Shown piece after piece: positions 18,768-27,450 of a stretch of DNA of 64,000 nt. The position numbers and the translations under genes were made by a program. The notes beneath the pieces are model-generated. The model made no database searches, was not told the origin of the DNA, and saw only the letters and a list, made by a program, of their open reading frames with translations. The stretch is from CADEED01 sp039931065 (GTDB taxonomy: Bacteria > Pseudomonadota > Gammaproteobacteria > Steroidobacterales > Steroidobacteraceae). The stretch is taken from positions 62,001 to 126,000 of the forward strand of contig JBDTSP010000003.1 of the NCBI GenBank assembly GCA_039931065.1, in the 5' to 3' direction. The stretch's first letter is position 1. Each line of letters begins with the position of its first letter.

Positions 18768-19757
18768 ATGACTCTTCACCGTCTCCTGCCGCTGTTCGAC
18801 CGCGCCCGCGAGTCCGCTGAGCCATTGGTGCTGGCCACGGTCATTCGAACCGCGGGCTCGACCTACGCCAAACCGGGCGCGCAGATGCTGATTGCGAGCG
18901 ACGGCGAATACGCCGGTTTGTTGTCGGGAGGGTGTCTCGAAGGCGACCTGCGCGAACGCGCGCGCGCCGTCGCCGCGACCGGAGTCGCGGCCATCGTCAG
19001 TTACGACCTGCGCAGCACCACCGATCAATTGTTCGGGCTCGGTGCCGGCTGCGAAGGCGCGATGGACATCCTGCTCATCCGCGTCGCGGCCGACGGCGGC
19101 TGGCAACCACTGGCCGCCATGGCCGAGAATTTTCGCGCCGACCGCGAACAGCGCGTTTGTTTCGTCGTCGCCAGCAACCAGGGCCAATTCCCGCTCGGGC
19201 AGGTCCTGCCAGTCGACCGCCATACCCCGGCCCCGGCCGGCGTCGAGCTCTTCACCGCGATCATTGCTCCGCCGCCGCGGATCCTTTTGTTAGGCGGCGG
19301 TCCCGATGCACGCCCGGTCGCGGAGCTGTGCGCATTTCTCGGCTGGCGCGTCACCGTCGCCGACCATCGGGCGAGTTATCTCCTGCCGGAGCGTTTTCCA
19401 CCGCTGGTGAAGCTGGTCGAAGTGCGCGCCGACGAACTCGCGAGCCGGGTACGGCTCGAAGATCATGCTGCCGCCATCGTGATGAGCCACCATCTCGAAT
19501 CCGATCTGCACTACCTGCGCGCGCTCAGCCAAAGCGGCGTGCCGTATGTAGGTTTGTTAGGCCCGGCCGGCCGGCGGGAAAAACTGCTGGCGGACCTGGG
19601 CGCCGATTCCGCCGCATTGCTGCCGCGATTACGCGCCCCCGTCGGGCTCGATATCGGCGGGCGCGCGCCGGAATCGATCGCGCTGTCCATCGTCGGTGAA
19701 GTGCACGCCGTACTGGCAGGACGCGCCGGACGCCCGTTCACGGAGACCGCGAATTGA
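18768..19757 (+). CDS. XdhC/CoxI-family protein
   Basis: The 329-residue protein has the XdhC/CoxI N-terminal domain (LATVIRTAGSTYAKPGAQM, then SGGCLEGDL) and the C-terminal Rossmann-like XdhC domain (LLLGGGPDARPVAELCAFLG). Family members help to insert sulfurated molybdenum cofactor into xanthine dehydrogenase or CO dehydrogenase-like enzymes. No such hydroxylase is present here, but a MocA-like cofactor nucleotidyltransferase lies 3.4 kb downstream. The stop overlaps the TTG start of the next gene. It is divergent from thrA, and the shared 109-base gap must hold both promoters. Confidence 0.88.
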   Translation: MTLHRLLPLFDRARESAEPLVLATVIRTAGSTYAKPGAQMLIASDGEYAGLLSGGCLEGDLRERARAVAATGVAAIVSYDLRSTTDQLFGLGAGCEGAMDILLIRVAADGGWQPLAAMAENFRADREQRVCFVVASNQGQFPLGQVLPVDRHTPAPAGVELFTAIIAPPPRILLLGGGPDARPVAELCAFLGWRVTVADHRASYLLPERFPPLVKLVEVRADELASRVRLEDHAAAIVMSHHLESDLHYLRALSQSGVPYVGLLGPAGRREKLLADLGADSAALLPRLRAPVGLDIGGRAPESIALSIVGEVHAVLAGRAGRPFTETAN

Positions 19758-20590
19758 GCGCGGAATTCGGCGCGGTCAATTTGTCCGAGCTGCTGCCGCT
19801 CATCGCCGTCCTGGCGGTTTCCGGGGTCGTCGCGGGGTTCGCCGCCGGTTTGCTCGGCGTGGGAGGCGGCATCGTTACCGTCCCGGTGCTGGAATACACC
19901 TTGCGTTTCGCCGGCGTGCCCGAGGAATGGCGCATGCATGTCGCGGTCGCCACGTCGCTCGCGGCCATCATCCCGACGTCGATCAGCTCGGCGCGAATTC
20001 ACCACCGTCGCGGCGCGGTCGACTGGGAGCTGTCACGAACCTGGGGAGTTCCGATGGTGCTCGGCGCCATCACCGGCAGCTTGCTCGCCTCGCGCGCGCC
20101 GCAAGCAGCGCTGGCCGGCGTCTTCGGCAGCGTGGCTCTGTTGATCTCGCTGAAGATGTTGCTGCCGCTCGACCACCTGCGCGCCGCCAGGGAAGTGCCC
20201 GGCGGCGCTGGCGGCGTAACGCTGGCGGCGCTGATCGGCGGCATCTCGGCAATGATGGGCATCGGCGGCGGGACGTTGACGGTACCGACGCTCAATCTCT
20301 GCGGTTATCCGATCCATCGCGCCGTGGGTACCGCGGCATTCTTCGGCATCTTCATCAGCGTGCCGGGGACGATTGGCTATCTACTGGCGCGACCGCCGGC
20401 CGATCTGCCGTGGGCGACGGTCGGCTTCGTGAGCCTCGTGGGCCTCGCGATCATCGCTCCCGGGTCGATGCTCACCGCGACGCTCGGCGCGCGCGCGGCG
20501 CACAAGTTGAGCCGTCGCCGCCTGTCTCAGGCGTTCGGTGTTTTCCTGTTGTTGGTCGGCACGCGGATGGTTTATCGCGCGCTGGCCTGA
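19754..20590 (+). CDS. TauE/SafE-family anion exporter
   Basis: The start is TTG at 19754, overlapping the XdhC-family stop (TTGA). The 278-residue product has about eight hydrophobic segments in two repeated halves, each with the family's GxGGG motif: GLLGVGGGIVTVPVLEY and AMMGIGGGTLTVPTLNL. The TauE/SafE (DUF81) family exports sulfite, sulfoacetate or similar organosulfur anions. Its last 19 bases overlap the convergent M48 gene. The XdhC-family coupling suggests a link to sulfur or molybdoenzyme metabolism, but this is only inference. Confidence 0.88.
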   Translation: MSAEFGAVNLSELLPLIAVLAVSGVVAGFAAGLLGVGGGIVTVPVLEYTLRFAGVPEEWRMHVAVATSLAAIIPTSISSARIHHRRGAVDWELSRTWGVPMVLGAITGSLLASRAPQAALAGVFGSVALLISLKMLLPLDHLRAAREVPGGAGGVTLAALIGGISAMMGIGGGTLTVPTLNLCGYPIHRAVGTAAFFGIFISVPGTIGYLLARPPADLPWATVGFVSLVGLAIIAPGSMLTATLGARAAHKLSRRRLSQAFGVFLLLVGTRMVYRALA

Positions 20591-22749
20591 GCGGCCGGCG
20601 GGTTGACGTCGATTTCCTCGAACACGACGTCGATCGGCAACAGTGGTACCTGGCAATCGACGATCAGGCAGATCGCGCGCAGCAAGTCGACCTGCGACAC
20701 CGTCAGGCGGCCACCGACCGCGACCACGCGCGCGAGGCCTTCCGAAAATGATCGTTTGCCGGTCGGGTGAACCTGCGCCACCGCCGCAAGCGCGGCGTCG
20801 ATTGCCGCCGGCGTGAGCAGGGTTTCAGGATATGGCGCCCACTTCTGCGGTGGGAGCATCCCCATGAGTCCGGCGCGGTAGGAATTCTGGCCCTGTTTGC
20901 CTGCGCCGAAGCGGCACTGCGCGAGCGCGGCATAGAGGTCGCACACGGCGGTGGACCTGTCAGGCAATGGCACGGGCGGACCTTCTTCGGTGGCCTTCGC
21001 CAGCTTCTTTTCGATGATGCGCGTGACCGCGAATCGCAACATGTCGGAGCTCGCGACGGTCGGCGCGAACGCGCGTGCCACCGCACGCAGACGTTTGCGA
21101 TCGGCCGGCTCGAGCACCTCGAGCAATGGCAACACGTCGGTCAACAACGGCAGGCGCGCCACCGGCGACAGCGTCCCGAGATGCCCGATCTGGGCCTGCG
21201 TCTCCTTGAATAGTTCGATACCGAGTAGCGGCGCGAGTCGCGTGAGCTGCGTGCGCCACTTGGCGGGTTCCGCCGCGAGCATCGTCGCTACGAATGTCGC
21301 CTGCACCGCAATCGGCGATGTTTCCACCTGCGCCACGATCGCGCGGATCGCGGCCTGCTGTTCGGCACTCAGGCGATTGCGCAGCACATCGGGCGGCAAC
21401 GCGCGTCCGGCGACCATACGCACGCCCGAGGGCAGCGTTTCGGCCAATTCGGGTTCCGGAGCGATCGACAGTCGGCGCGCCGTCATGCTGTCGTTCGGTT
21501 CGGAATTCGTGTGCGCCTTTTCGGTCATCGCGGCCGGACGCGCGGCCGGTGGCGAGTGTGCGTCGCCGATAGCCAGGGCAAGGCCCGCCAGTGCATCTGC
21601 CGGTAGTTCGACGACGCTGGGCAGCAGGTTCGCCGCCTCGCGCGCCTGCGCGGCGGCGGTGGCCGTCGCCGCGGCATTCGGCGGTTCGGCCGGCGCCTGT
21701 TCAGCACTCGGCTGCGCGACCTTCGCGGACAGCTTGCGTTTCTCGTCACTGACCAGGGTGCGGAATTTGAGCGGCGTGACTCGTGCATCGATGGCGCGCA
21801 CGCGCTCTTCGATCGGCGGATGCGTGGCGAACCACGAGCCGCCAAGCTTGTTGGCCCACGCAGGCGCACTGCCGGCGAAGAACATGTGTGCCACGTCCGC
21901 CGAAGCCTCGTGCGTGAGGCGCGTACCAGGCTGGTGTGCCGCCATCGCGATGAACGCGCCCTGCAACGCACCCGGATTACGCGTGAACTGGACGGCCGAT
22001 GCATCGGCCAGGTGCTCGCGGCGGCGCGACACCGCCGCCTGCAACAAGCGCCCGGCGAGCATGCCCACGCTGCCAGCAGCGAAAATGCCGAACGCGACTA
22101 TCTTGAGCCGTGCATCGCCTTTGCCGCGACTGCGCCCCCGCATGAATCTGCGCGCGAGATCGGTGATGACGAACAGGCCGAAGATCCACGCGGTCAACCG
22201 CATGTTGAGCTTCATGTCGCCGTTGAGAATGTGGCTGAACTCGTGACCGATGACGGCCTGCAGCTGATCGCGGTCGAGTTTGTCGAGTGCACCTTGCGTG
22301 ACCGCGACTGCGGCTTCGTCGGGCGAATGACCCGCCGCGAACGCGTTGATGCCCTCCTCGTCGGGCAGCACGAAAACCTGGGGCTTGCGGATACGCGCCG
22401 CGATCGCCATCTCTTCCACGATGTTGACGAGCCGGCGGCGCGACAGGTCCGTGTCATCGGGTTTGACGTGTACGCCGCCGAGCGAACGGGCCACCGCGGC
22501 ACCGCCGGCGCGCAGTTCCGATGCCTTGTTCCAGCAGGCGAGCAGGATGGTCAGCAGCACGACGAGGGAGATCCAGAAGACGTATTCGGGATTCCGGCGC
22601 AGCACCCCCATCGGGTTGCCGCCGACGCCCACCAGCACGACGAGATTGATGACGACGACAACCGACAGGATCGCGGCGATGAAGCCGAGCACCAGCCAGC
22701 GCGTGTATTTGCGCTGGACTTCCTGACGTTCGAAAAATTGCGTGCTCAC
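20572..22749 (-). CDS. HtpX-like M48 zinc protease with long C-terminal extension
   Basis: I chose GTG 22749 (725 residues); an upstream ATG (22833) adds a polar stretch without family character. Two transmembrane helices (about 15-45, 57-75) precede the peptidase domain. The zinc motif is HEFSHILNGD (His169, His173), followed by two more hydrophobic stretches and a SRRREHLADASAVQFTRNP block carrying the third ligand, as in HtpX. After residue about 325 there is a low-complexity Ala-rich linker. A helical domain of more than 300 residues follows that I do not recognise. HtpX proteins degrade damaged membrane proteins; the extension may select substrates or partners. Confidence 0.85.
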   Translation of the reverse strand: MSTQFFERQEVQRKYTRWLVLGFIAAILSVVVVINLVVLVGVGGNPMGVLRRNPEYVFWISLVVLLTILLACWNKASELRAGGAAVARSLGGVHVKPDDTDLSRRRLVNIVEEMAIAARIRKPQVFVLPDEEGINAFAAGHSPDEAAVAVTQGALDKLDRDQLQAVIGHEFSHILNGDMKLNMRLTAWIFGLFVITDLARRFMRGRSRGKGDARLKIVAFGIFAAGSVGMLAGRLLQAAVSRRREHLADASAVQFTRNPGALQGAFIAMAAHQPGTRLTHEASADVAHMFFAGSAPAWANKLGGSWFATHPPIEERVRAIDARVTPLKFRTLVSDEKRKLSAKVAQPSAEQAPAEPPNAAATATAAAQAREAANLLPSVVELPADALAGLALAIGDAHSPPAARPAAMTEKAHTNSEPNDSMTARRLSIAPEPELAETLPSGVRMVAGRALPPDVLRNRLSAEQQAAIRAIVAQVETSPIAVQATFVATMLAAEPAKWRTQLTRLAPLLGIELFKETQAQIGHLGTLSPVARLPLLTDVLPLLEVLEPADRKRLRAVARAFAPTVASSDMLRFAVTRIIEKKLAKATEEGPPVPLPDRSTAVCDLYAALAQCRFGAGKQGQNSYRAGLMGMLPPQKWAPYPETLLTPAAIDAALAAVAQVHPTGKRSFSEGLARVVAVGGRLTVSQVDLLRAICLIVDCQVPLLPIDVVFEEIDVNPPAAQASAR

Positions 22750-22811
22750 GGTTTGGGCGCATCCATCCCATTGAATAGAAGGGCCAAAATTACCGGCAAA
22801 CCGCTCAAGCG

Positions 22812-22831
22812 GGCGTGCGCTGGCGCACGCC
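22812..22831. repeat. Perfect 9-bp inverted repeat in a 174-base intergenic gap
   Basis: GGCGTGCGC and GCGCACGCC are separated by two bases, giving a tight hairpin between the M48 gene and the small membrane-protein gene. There is no T-run, so it is not a typical intrinsic terminator. A second, weaker hairpin (AGGCC-TTAC-GGCCT) lies near 22890. Role unknown. Confidence 0.5.
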
Positions 22832-22923
22832 ACTCCCGAAAATGCACGCCAAATGCGACCGGTTTAACGGTTGGGCCGGTGGCTGCAAGGCCTTACGGCC
22901 TGACCGGAGTAATATCAGCCGCC

Positions 22924-23148
22924 ATGAACCTCGAACCCCTGAAAACCGAGCCGGAAATCCGCAACGTCGGCGGAGTGGCACGCACGCTCGCCAGTCTCAC
23001 GATCCTGGCATTGGCGGGCATCGCCATCCTGGTCGTGCTCGACGTGATTCCGCGCGCGGCATTCGCCGAGGTCGCCACCAAGACCGCGATGATCGCCGGC
23101 ATCTGCGTGGTCTCGGTAGTCGCCATCGGGTTCCTGACCAGGCGCTGA
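22924..23148 (+). CDS. Small two-helix membrane protein, unknown
   Basis: The frame from ATG 22924 gives a 74-residue protein with two hydrophobic segments (about 21-38 and 52-70) and charged N-terminal residues. No domain is recognised. It is seven bases upstream of the MocA-like gene on the same strand, so it is probably the first gene of a two-gene unit. The much longer open frame that contains it lies antisense to the M48 gene and is not credible. Confidence 0.6.
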   Translation: MNLEPLKTEPEIRNVGGVARTLASLTILALAGIAILVVLDVIPRAAFAEVATKTAMIAGICVVSVVAIGFLTRR

Positions 23149-23155
23149 TCTGCCC

Positions 23156-23803
23156 GTGAGCGAGTCCGCGGATGTCGAGGCGAACCACATCCACGTGGTG
23201 GTGCTCGCCGCAGGTTCTTCGTCCCGTTTCGGTTCCGCCAAGCAGTTGGTGCGTGTGAACGGGCGGCCGCTCATGCACACCATCGTCAGCCGCGCCGTTG
23301 AACTGGCCGGACATTCCGTGACCGTGGTGCTCGGCGCTCACGCCGGTGAACTCGCGCCGCTGCTCAAACACAGCCCCGCCTCCGTCGCGGTGAATCGCAA
23401 TTGGTCCGAGGGCATCGCAAGTTCGATCCGTGAAGGTCTCGGTCATACGCCGCAAACAGCCGATGGCGTGCTCATCGTGCTCGCCGACCAGGCCGCGGTG
23501 ACGACGGAAGATTTGCGGCGGCTCGCAGGCGCGTGGCGGCGAAACCCTGCGTCCATTGCCGCCGCGCAGTACGCCGGCGGCGTCGGAGTTCCCGCAATAT
23601 TCCCGCGCTGGTGTTTTCGTGAACTGAACGAACTGCGCGGCGATCGCGGCGCACAGCTGCTGCTGCAACGGCATGTCGACCGGGTGGTGCGACTGCCCAT
23701 GCCGAGCGCCGAACTCGATATCGACCGCCCCGAAGATCTGCTGTCTCTCGAGCAGGTCACGCAGATCAAGCGCAGGCCGATCTCTGATGACAAAGGCGCC
23801 TAA
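23156..23803 (+). CDS. MocA-like molybdenum cofactor nucleotidyltransferase
   Basis: The start is GTG 23156. The 215-residue protein begins with the nucleotidyltransferase motif VVLAAGSSSRFGSAKQLV, followed by ADQAAVTTEDL (acidic metal-binding site) and GVGVPAIFPRWCF. This is the MobA/MocA pattern; MocA adds CMP to molybdopterin for xanthine dehydrogenase-type enzymes. The nearby XdhC-family gene supports a MocA-type role over MobA. The stop overlaps the convergent TadC-like gene by four bases. Confidence 0.8.
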   Translation: MSESADVEANHIHVVVLAAGSSSRFGSAKQLVRVNGRPLMHTIVSRAVELAGHSVTVVLGAHAGELAPLLKHSPASVAVNRNWSEGIASSIREGLGHTPQTADGVLIVLADQAAVTTEDLRRLAGAWRRNPASIAAAQYAGGVGVPAIFPRWCFRELNELRGDRGAQLLLQRHVDRVVRLPMPSAELDIDRPEDLLSLEQVTQIKRRPISDDKGA

Positions 23804-24546
23804 CGGTCGACGACGGCTGCCAGCAGCTTTGCGACGGGGAACGCCAACAGCACCAGCGTGCAGGGCGCGATACACAACATGAGCGTGGCCCACAACTTGA
23901 GCGGGGCAACCCGTGCCTGCCGTTCGGCGCGCGCGAAACGATGGGCCGCGGCCTGCCGCGCGCGTTCGCGCAGTACCGCGGCGGTGTCCATGCCCAGCCG
24001 CTCGGCGGAACGCAGCGCCGCAATCAACGTGCCGATGGGACGCAAGCCGAGTCGCTGATCGAGCGCGCGCAGCGCTTCGAAGGGTTCGGCACCGGCATGG
24101 ATCTCGAGCACGACCCGCAGCCAGGCCCGGCGCAATGGGCCATCGGGAGCGCGCTCGGCGCAGGTACCGAGCGCCGCGGTCAAACTACTGCCCGCCTCCA
24201 TGACCAGCGCCATCAGGTCGAGATGCAAGGCCAGATCGTCGAGTAATTGCTGGCGTACCCGCTGCAGGGCCGAATCGAGGAACCGCGGCGCCATCGCGTA
24301 ACCGAGCGTGCCAGCCGAAAATGCAGCGAGCCAGGCGATGTTGCCGAGAGCCGCTGCGGCGAACAACACCGGCAGCGCCACACATAGCCCGACGAAGGCG
24401 CGTGTGACCGGCCACAGCTCGGGTGCCGACAGAGTCTCGAAGTCCGCCTCCCGCAACGCGGCGCGGATGCCGAGAACACCCCGCAGGCCGAACACACCGA
24501 GGGAGAAGCCGCCGAAGCCGAGCGTGGCAAGGAAAAACAATGGCAT
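23800..24546 (-). CDS. TadC-like type II secretion F-domain protein
   Basis: ATG 24546 gives 248 residues; GTG 24555 is an alternative, three bases after the previous stop. The chain has transmembrane segments near the N-terminus (FLATLGFGGFSLGVFGLRGVL), two in the middle, and a C-terminal pair (LKLWATLMLCIAPCTLVLLA). The T2SSF core reads LLDDLALHLDLMALVMEAGSS, and later LGLRPIGTLIAALRSAERLG. TadB and TadC form the inner-membrane platform of Tad/Flp pili. There is no CpaF ATPase, prepilin or secretin gene nearby, so this pair is an orphan or part of a scattered system. Confidence 0.75.
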   Translation of the reverse strand: MPLFFLATLGFGGFSLGVFGLRGVLGIRAALREADFETLSAPELWPVTRAFVGLCVALPVLFAAAALGNIAWLAAFSAGTLGYAMAPRFLDSALQRVRQQLLDDLALHLDLMALVMEAGSSLTAALGTCAERAPDGPLRRAWLRVVLEIHAGAEPFEALRALDQRLGLRPIGTLIAALRSAERLGMDTAAVLRERARQAAAHRFARAERQARVAPLKLWATLMLCIAPCTLVLLAFPVAKLLAAVVDR

Positions 24547-24557
24547 CCCGTTCACGC

Positions 24558-25073
24558 TCAGATCTCGACGCGCGCCACGCGCCACAGCAGCCAGCACCCA
24601 AACGCTTCGAGCAGCAGCAGGACCAGCAACACACCCGAAGGCACGCCCCACCCCGCCATCGCCATGATGAGCAACACCAGCGGTGGCAGCGCGGCAGCCA
24701 GGGCCCCGCGACGTCGGCCAGATGCCGTGCGTGCGAGCATTTTGCGTTCGAATGCGACGCGACGTTTGAGCCGCAACGCCAGCCGCTGCGCGGTGTCCGC
24801 CAGCAACGCAGGGTTCGGCCGCGCCAGTTCCTGCGCGAGCAGGAAAGAAGCGAACTCCGGCATGTGCAGGGCCTCGGCCCGTAACAGCAAATTCGCATCG
24901 AGCGGCAGGCAGCGCGCTGCGCTGCGCACGGTGACCGCGAACTCGCCGAGTTGCCGGGCAACTTCGCTGGCATTGCGGCTGGCGCGCCGCCGAGCCTGCG
25001 CGCACAACGTCGGCAGCGTGATGAGTCCCGCGATCAGCAGCGCCGCGGCAAGCAACGCGGAATCAGTGAACAT
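24558..25073 (-). CDS. Short TadB-like protein
   Basis: The 171-residue protein has an N-terminal helix (about 6-24), a helical cytoplasmic part that resembles a T2SSF domain (VARQLGEFAVTVRSAARC, then a MLARTASGRRRGALAAALPP block), and two C-terminal helices. Canonical TadB is nearly twice as long; the first cytoplasmic region and at least one helix appear to be missing. The pairing with a TadC-like gene supports the call. No frameshift is evident, so it may be a genuinely reduced version. Its start overlaps the small upstream gene. Confidence 0.6.
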   Translation of the reverse strand: MFTDSALLAAALLIAGLITLPTLCAQARRRASRNASEVARQLGEFAVTVRSAARCLPLDANLLLRAEALHMPEFASFLLAQELARPNPALLADTAQRLALRLKRRVAFERKMLARTASGRRRGALAAALPPLVLLIMAMAGWGVPSGVLLVLLLLEAFGCWLLWRVARVEI

Positions 25074-25206
25074 GATTGCCCAACAGCAACACGCCGTATC
25101 CGCGCCACAACGCCAGCGCGATCATCGCGGCCAGGACGAATACCGCGATTCGCGCGAGGTGCCGGGAAACGGGCGTGGGCCGTGAAGAAAGGTCGCGCGC
25201 ATCCAT
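25063..25206 (-). CDS. 47-residue single-helix membrane peptide upstream of TadB-like gene
   Basis: The frame from ATG 25206 to TGA 25063 encodes 47 residues: a polar N-terminus (MDARDLSSRPTPVSRH) and one strong transmembrane helix (IAVFVLAAMIALALWRGYG). A good ribosome site (GGAG) stands about seven bases upstream. The stop lies 11 bases inside the TadB-like gene, which suggests translational coupling. It could be a small Tad accessory or a minor pilin-like peptide, but no prepilin cleavage motif is visible. Confidence 0.5.
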   Translation of the reverse strand: MDARDLSSRPTPVSRHLARIAVFVLAAMIALALWRGYGVLLLGNHVH

Positions 25207-25318
25207 GCGCTGCTCCAGGAACTACCGGGAGGTGAATTACAACGCGTCGCGACATCTCCGTCAGCGCGCGAATCCGGCGCGAATCACCAGCTTTGGCGCT
25301 TGCCCGGGATTGCCGACT

Positions 25319-25879
25319 TCACACCTTTACGGCAGCGAGGGTGCCAATCCTGATCGCTTCGCGGTTCGCGTTCGTGAACACGTCGAGATATTCGGGATTC
25401 GTGAACGCGAGTTTCATGAACGCGACCTGACCGTAACCGTTCATCACGTCGGTCACCTGCACTCTCACGTCCTTGATGCGCACGGGCTGATAGAAGCTGG
25501 TCTGCGGCGGCTTCGGCCGGCGCAGCTTGAGCACCAGCGCGATCAGCAGGACGCCGAGTCCCACGCTGATTCCGAACAGGTGCGTGCCTATCCACCCAGG
25601 CAGCGTCACCATCGACACGAACATCAGCAGCGCCAGGAAGAACACACCCACGGCCAACGCCAGCACCAGCAGCTGCGCGAAGAACCCCGGCGCGCGGCGC
25701 CGCGTACTGCGGCGGCAGGCCGCGCATACCGGCACCGGCAGATGGAAAATCGTTTCGGTGCCGCCGATGCCGAAGTAACGCGTGCGCCGGGTGTCCTGGA
25801 TCTCGCTCACGCAATTCGTATCGCCGCAGTTGCAGCAGAATACCAACGGGAACCCCAGCTTCGGGCTATCTAGTTGCAT
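25319..25879 (-). CDS. Hypothetical membrane protein with Cys-rich N-terminus
   Basis: The 186-residue protein begins with a probable zinc ribbon: CCNCGDTNC near residue 15 and CAAC near residue 53. Two adjacent transmembrane helices (about 68-108) and a soluble C-terminal domain ending in RIGTLAAVKV follow. It is separated from the TadB-like group by a 112-base gap in which I see only the ribosome site of the small gene. It starts 13 bases after mmsA ends and could be read from the mmsA promoter. Function unknown. Confidence 0.65.
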   Translation of the reverse strand: MQLDSPKLGFPLVFCCNCGDTNCVSEIQDTRRTRYFGIGGTETIFHLPVPVCAACRRSTRRRAPGFFAQLLVLALAVGVFFLALLMFVSMVTLPGWIGTHLFGISVGLGVLLIALVLKLRRPKPPQTSFYQPVRIKDVRVQVTDVMNGYGQVAFMKLAFTNPEYLDVFTNANREAIRIGTLAAVKV

Positions 25880-25892
25880 GGATCCTGCGGCC

Positions 25893-27416
25893 CTACTTCA
25901 TCGTCGGCATGACGAACTCGGCACTGCCGCTGCCGCCGGCTCCATCGGAGGCGGGCCAGCGGCTCGTGACCGTCTTCAGCCGGGTGTAGAAACGGATGCC
26001 TTCCATGCCGTGCATCGCGTGGTCGGAGAAACTGGAACGCCGCCAGCCACCGAAGCTGAAAAAGGCCATGGGGACCGGGATGGGCACGTTGACACCGACC
26101 ATCCCGACTTCGATTGCCTGCACGAAAGCACGCGCGGCACCACCATCGCGCGTGAACACGGCAGTACCGTTTGCGAATTCGTGGGCATTGACCAGATCGA
26201 TCGCGTCCTTGAGCGCCGGCACCCGCACGACGACCAGCACCGGGCCGAAAATTTCCTCGCGATAGATCTTCATCGCGGGTAACACGCCATCGAACAGGCT
26301 GCCGCCGAGAAAAAATCCGCTCTCGTATCCCTTCACCTTGTGATCGCGGCCGTCGACCACCAGGCGCGCGCCCTCGGCGACGCCGGCGGCGATGTAGTCG
26401 ACCACCTTGGCGCGATGGGTGCCGGTGATCAGCGGGCCCATGTCCGCCTCGCCGTTCTGTGAATGATCGACGCGCAGATTCTTCACGCGCGCGGCGAGCA
26501 CGTTCACCAGTTTGTCGGCGGTGGCATCGCCGACCGCGACCGCCACCGAAATCGCCATGCAGCGCTCGCCGGCCGAACCGTAGGCCGCGCCCAGCAAGGC
26601 GTCGGCGACGAGATTCACGTCGGCGTCCGGCAGCATCACGAGATGATTCTTGGCGCCGCCCAGCGCCTGCACGCGTTTACCGTGAGCGACACCTTCGCGC
26701 TGCACGTATTCGGCGATGGGTGTTGACCCGACGAAACTCACCGCATTCACCTGCGGGTGCCGCAGCAGCGCATCCACCGCGACCTTGTCGCCGTTGACGA
26801 CGCTGAACACTCCGGCCGGCAAGCCGGCCTCCGCCAGCCACTCGGCTAACAACAATCCCGCGCCCGGATCGCGCTCGGAAGGTTTGAGGATGAAACTGTT
26901 GCCGCACACCAGCGCCACCGGGAACATCCACAGCGGCACCATCGCGGGAAAATTGAACGGCGTGATACCGGCGGCGACTCCCACGGGCTGCCGCAGGCTG
27001 TAACTGTCGACGCCCGTCCCGACGTTGTCGGCGAACTCACCCTTGGTGAGATGCGGCGCCCCACAGGCGAATTCCACCACTTCGAGCCCACGCGTGACTT
27101 CGCCCGCCGCATCGCTCACGAGTTTGCCGTGCTCGGAGGCGATCAGCCTGGCGAGCTCCGCGCGCCGCTGTTCGACGATCTCCTTGAATTTGAACAACAC
27201 TCGCGCGCGCTTGAGCGCCGGAGTCGCGGCCCAGCCCGGGAATGCGGCGCGCGCCGCGCTGACCGCGGCGTCGACTTCGGTTTCGGAAGCCAGCGACACC
27301 CGCGAGGCGACGACGCCGAGCGAGGGATTGAAAACGTCACCGGCTCTGCCGGATGTGCCGGGTGTGGCGCGTCCGCCGATCCAGTGGGGATAAATGCTGA
27401 CGCGGTCTTGAGTCAT
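25893..27416 (-). CDS. mmsA: Methylmalonate-semialdehyde dehydrogenase (CoA-acylating)
   Basis: The 507-residue aldehyde dehydrogenase converts methylmalonate or malonate semialdehyde to propionyl-CoA or acetyl-CoA in valine and inositol degradation. Family marks are GITPFNFPAMVPLWMFPVAL, GGAKNHLVMLPDAD and GSAGERCMAISVAVAVG with the catalytic Cys. The Cys motif and the absence of the usual general-base Glu motif fit the CoA-dependent MmsA group. The C-terminal FFSFGGWRRSSF block also fits. It has no valine-pathway neighbours here. Confidence 0.93.
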   Translation of the reverse strand: MTQDRVSIYPHWIGGRATPGTSGRAGDVFNPSLGVVASRVSLASETEVDAAVSAARAAFPGWAATPALKRARVLFKFKEIVEQRRAELARLIASEHGKLVSDAAGEVTRGLEVVEFACGAPHLTKGEFADNVGTGVDSYSLRQPVGVAAGITPFNFPAMVPLWMFPVALVCGNSFILKPSERDPGAGLLLAEWLAEAGLPAGVFSVVNGDKVAVDALLRHPQVNAVSFVGSTPIAEYVQREGVAHGKRVQALGGAKNHLVMLPDADVNLVADALLGAAYGSAGERCMAISVAVAVGDATADKLVNVLAARVKNLRVDHSQNGEADMGPLITGTHRAKVVDYIAAGVAEGARLVVDGRDHKVKGYESGFFLGGSLFDGVLPAMKIYREEIFGPVLVVVRVPALKDAIDLVNAHEFANGTAVFTRDGGAARAFVQAIEVGMVGVNVPIPVPMAFFSFGGWRRSSFSDHAMHGMEGIRFYTRLKTVTSRWPASDGAGGSGSAEFVMPTMK

Positions 27417-27450
27417 TAGGCCGGGAGTGTAACCCCTATAATGCGTGGCG

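Noticed and set aside
21820..23148. Long plus-strand frame of 442 codons
   Set aside because: Most of it is antisense to the M48 protease gene with Arg/His-rich shadow composition; only the last 74 codons (22924-23148) look like a protein.
25034..25255. 73-codon minus-strand frame over the small Tad-linked peptide
   Set aside because: The other frame (25063-25206) has a ribosome site and a clear membrane helix; this one has shadow composition.
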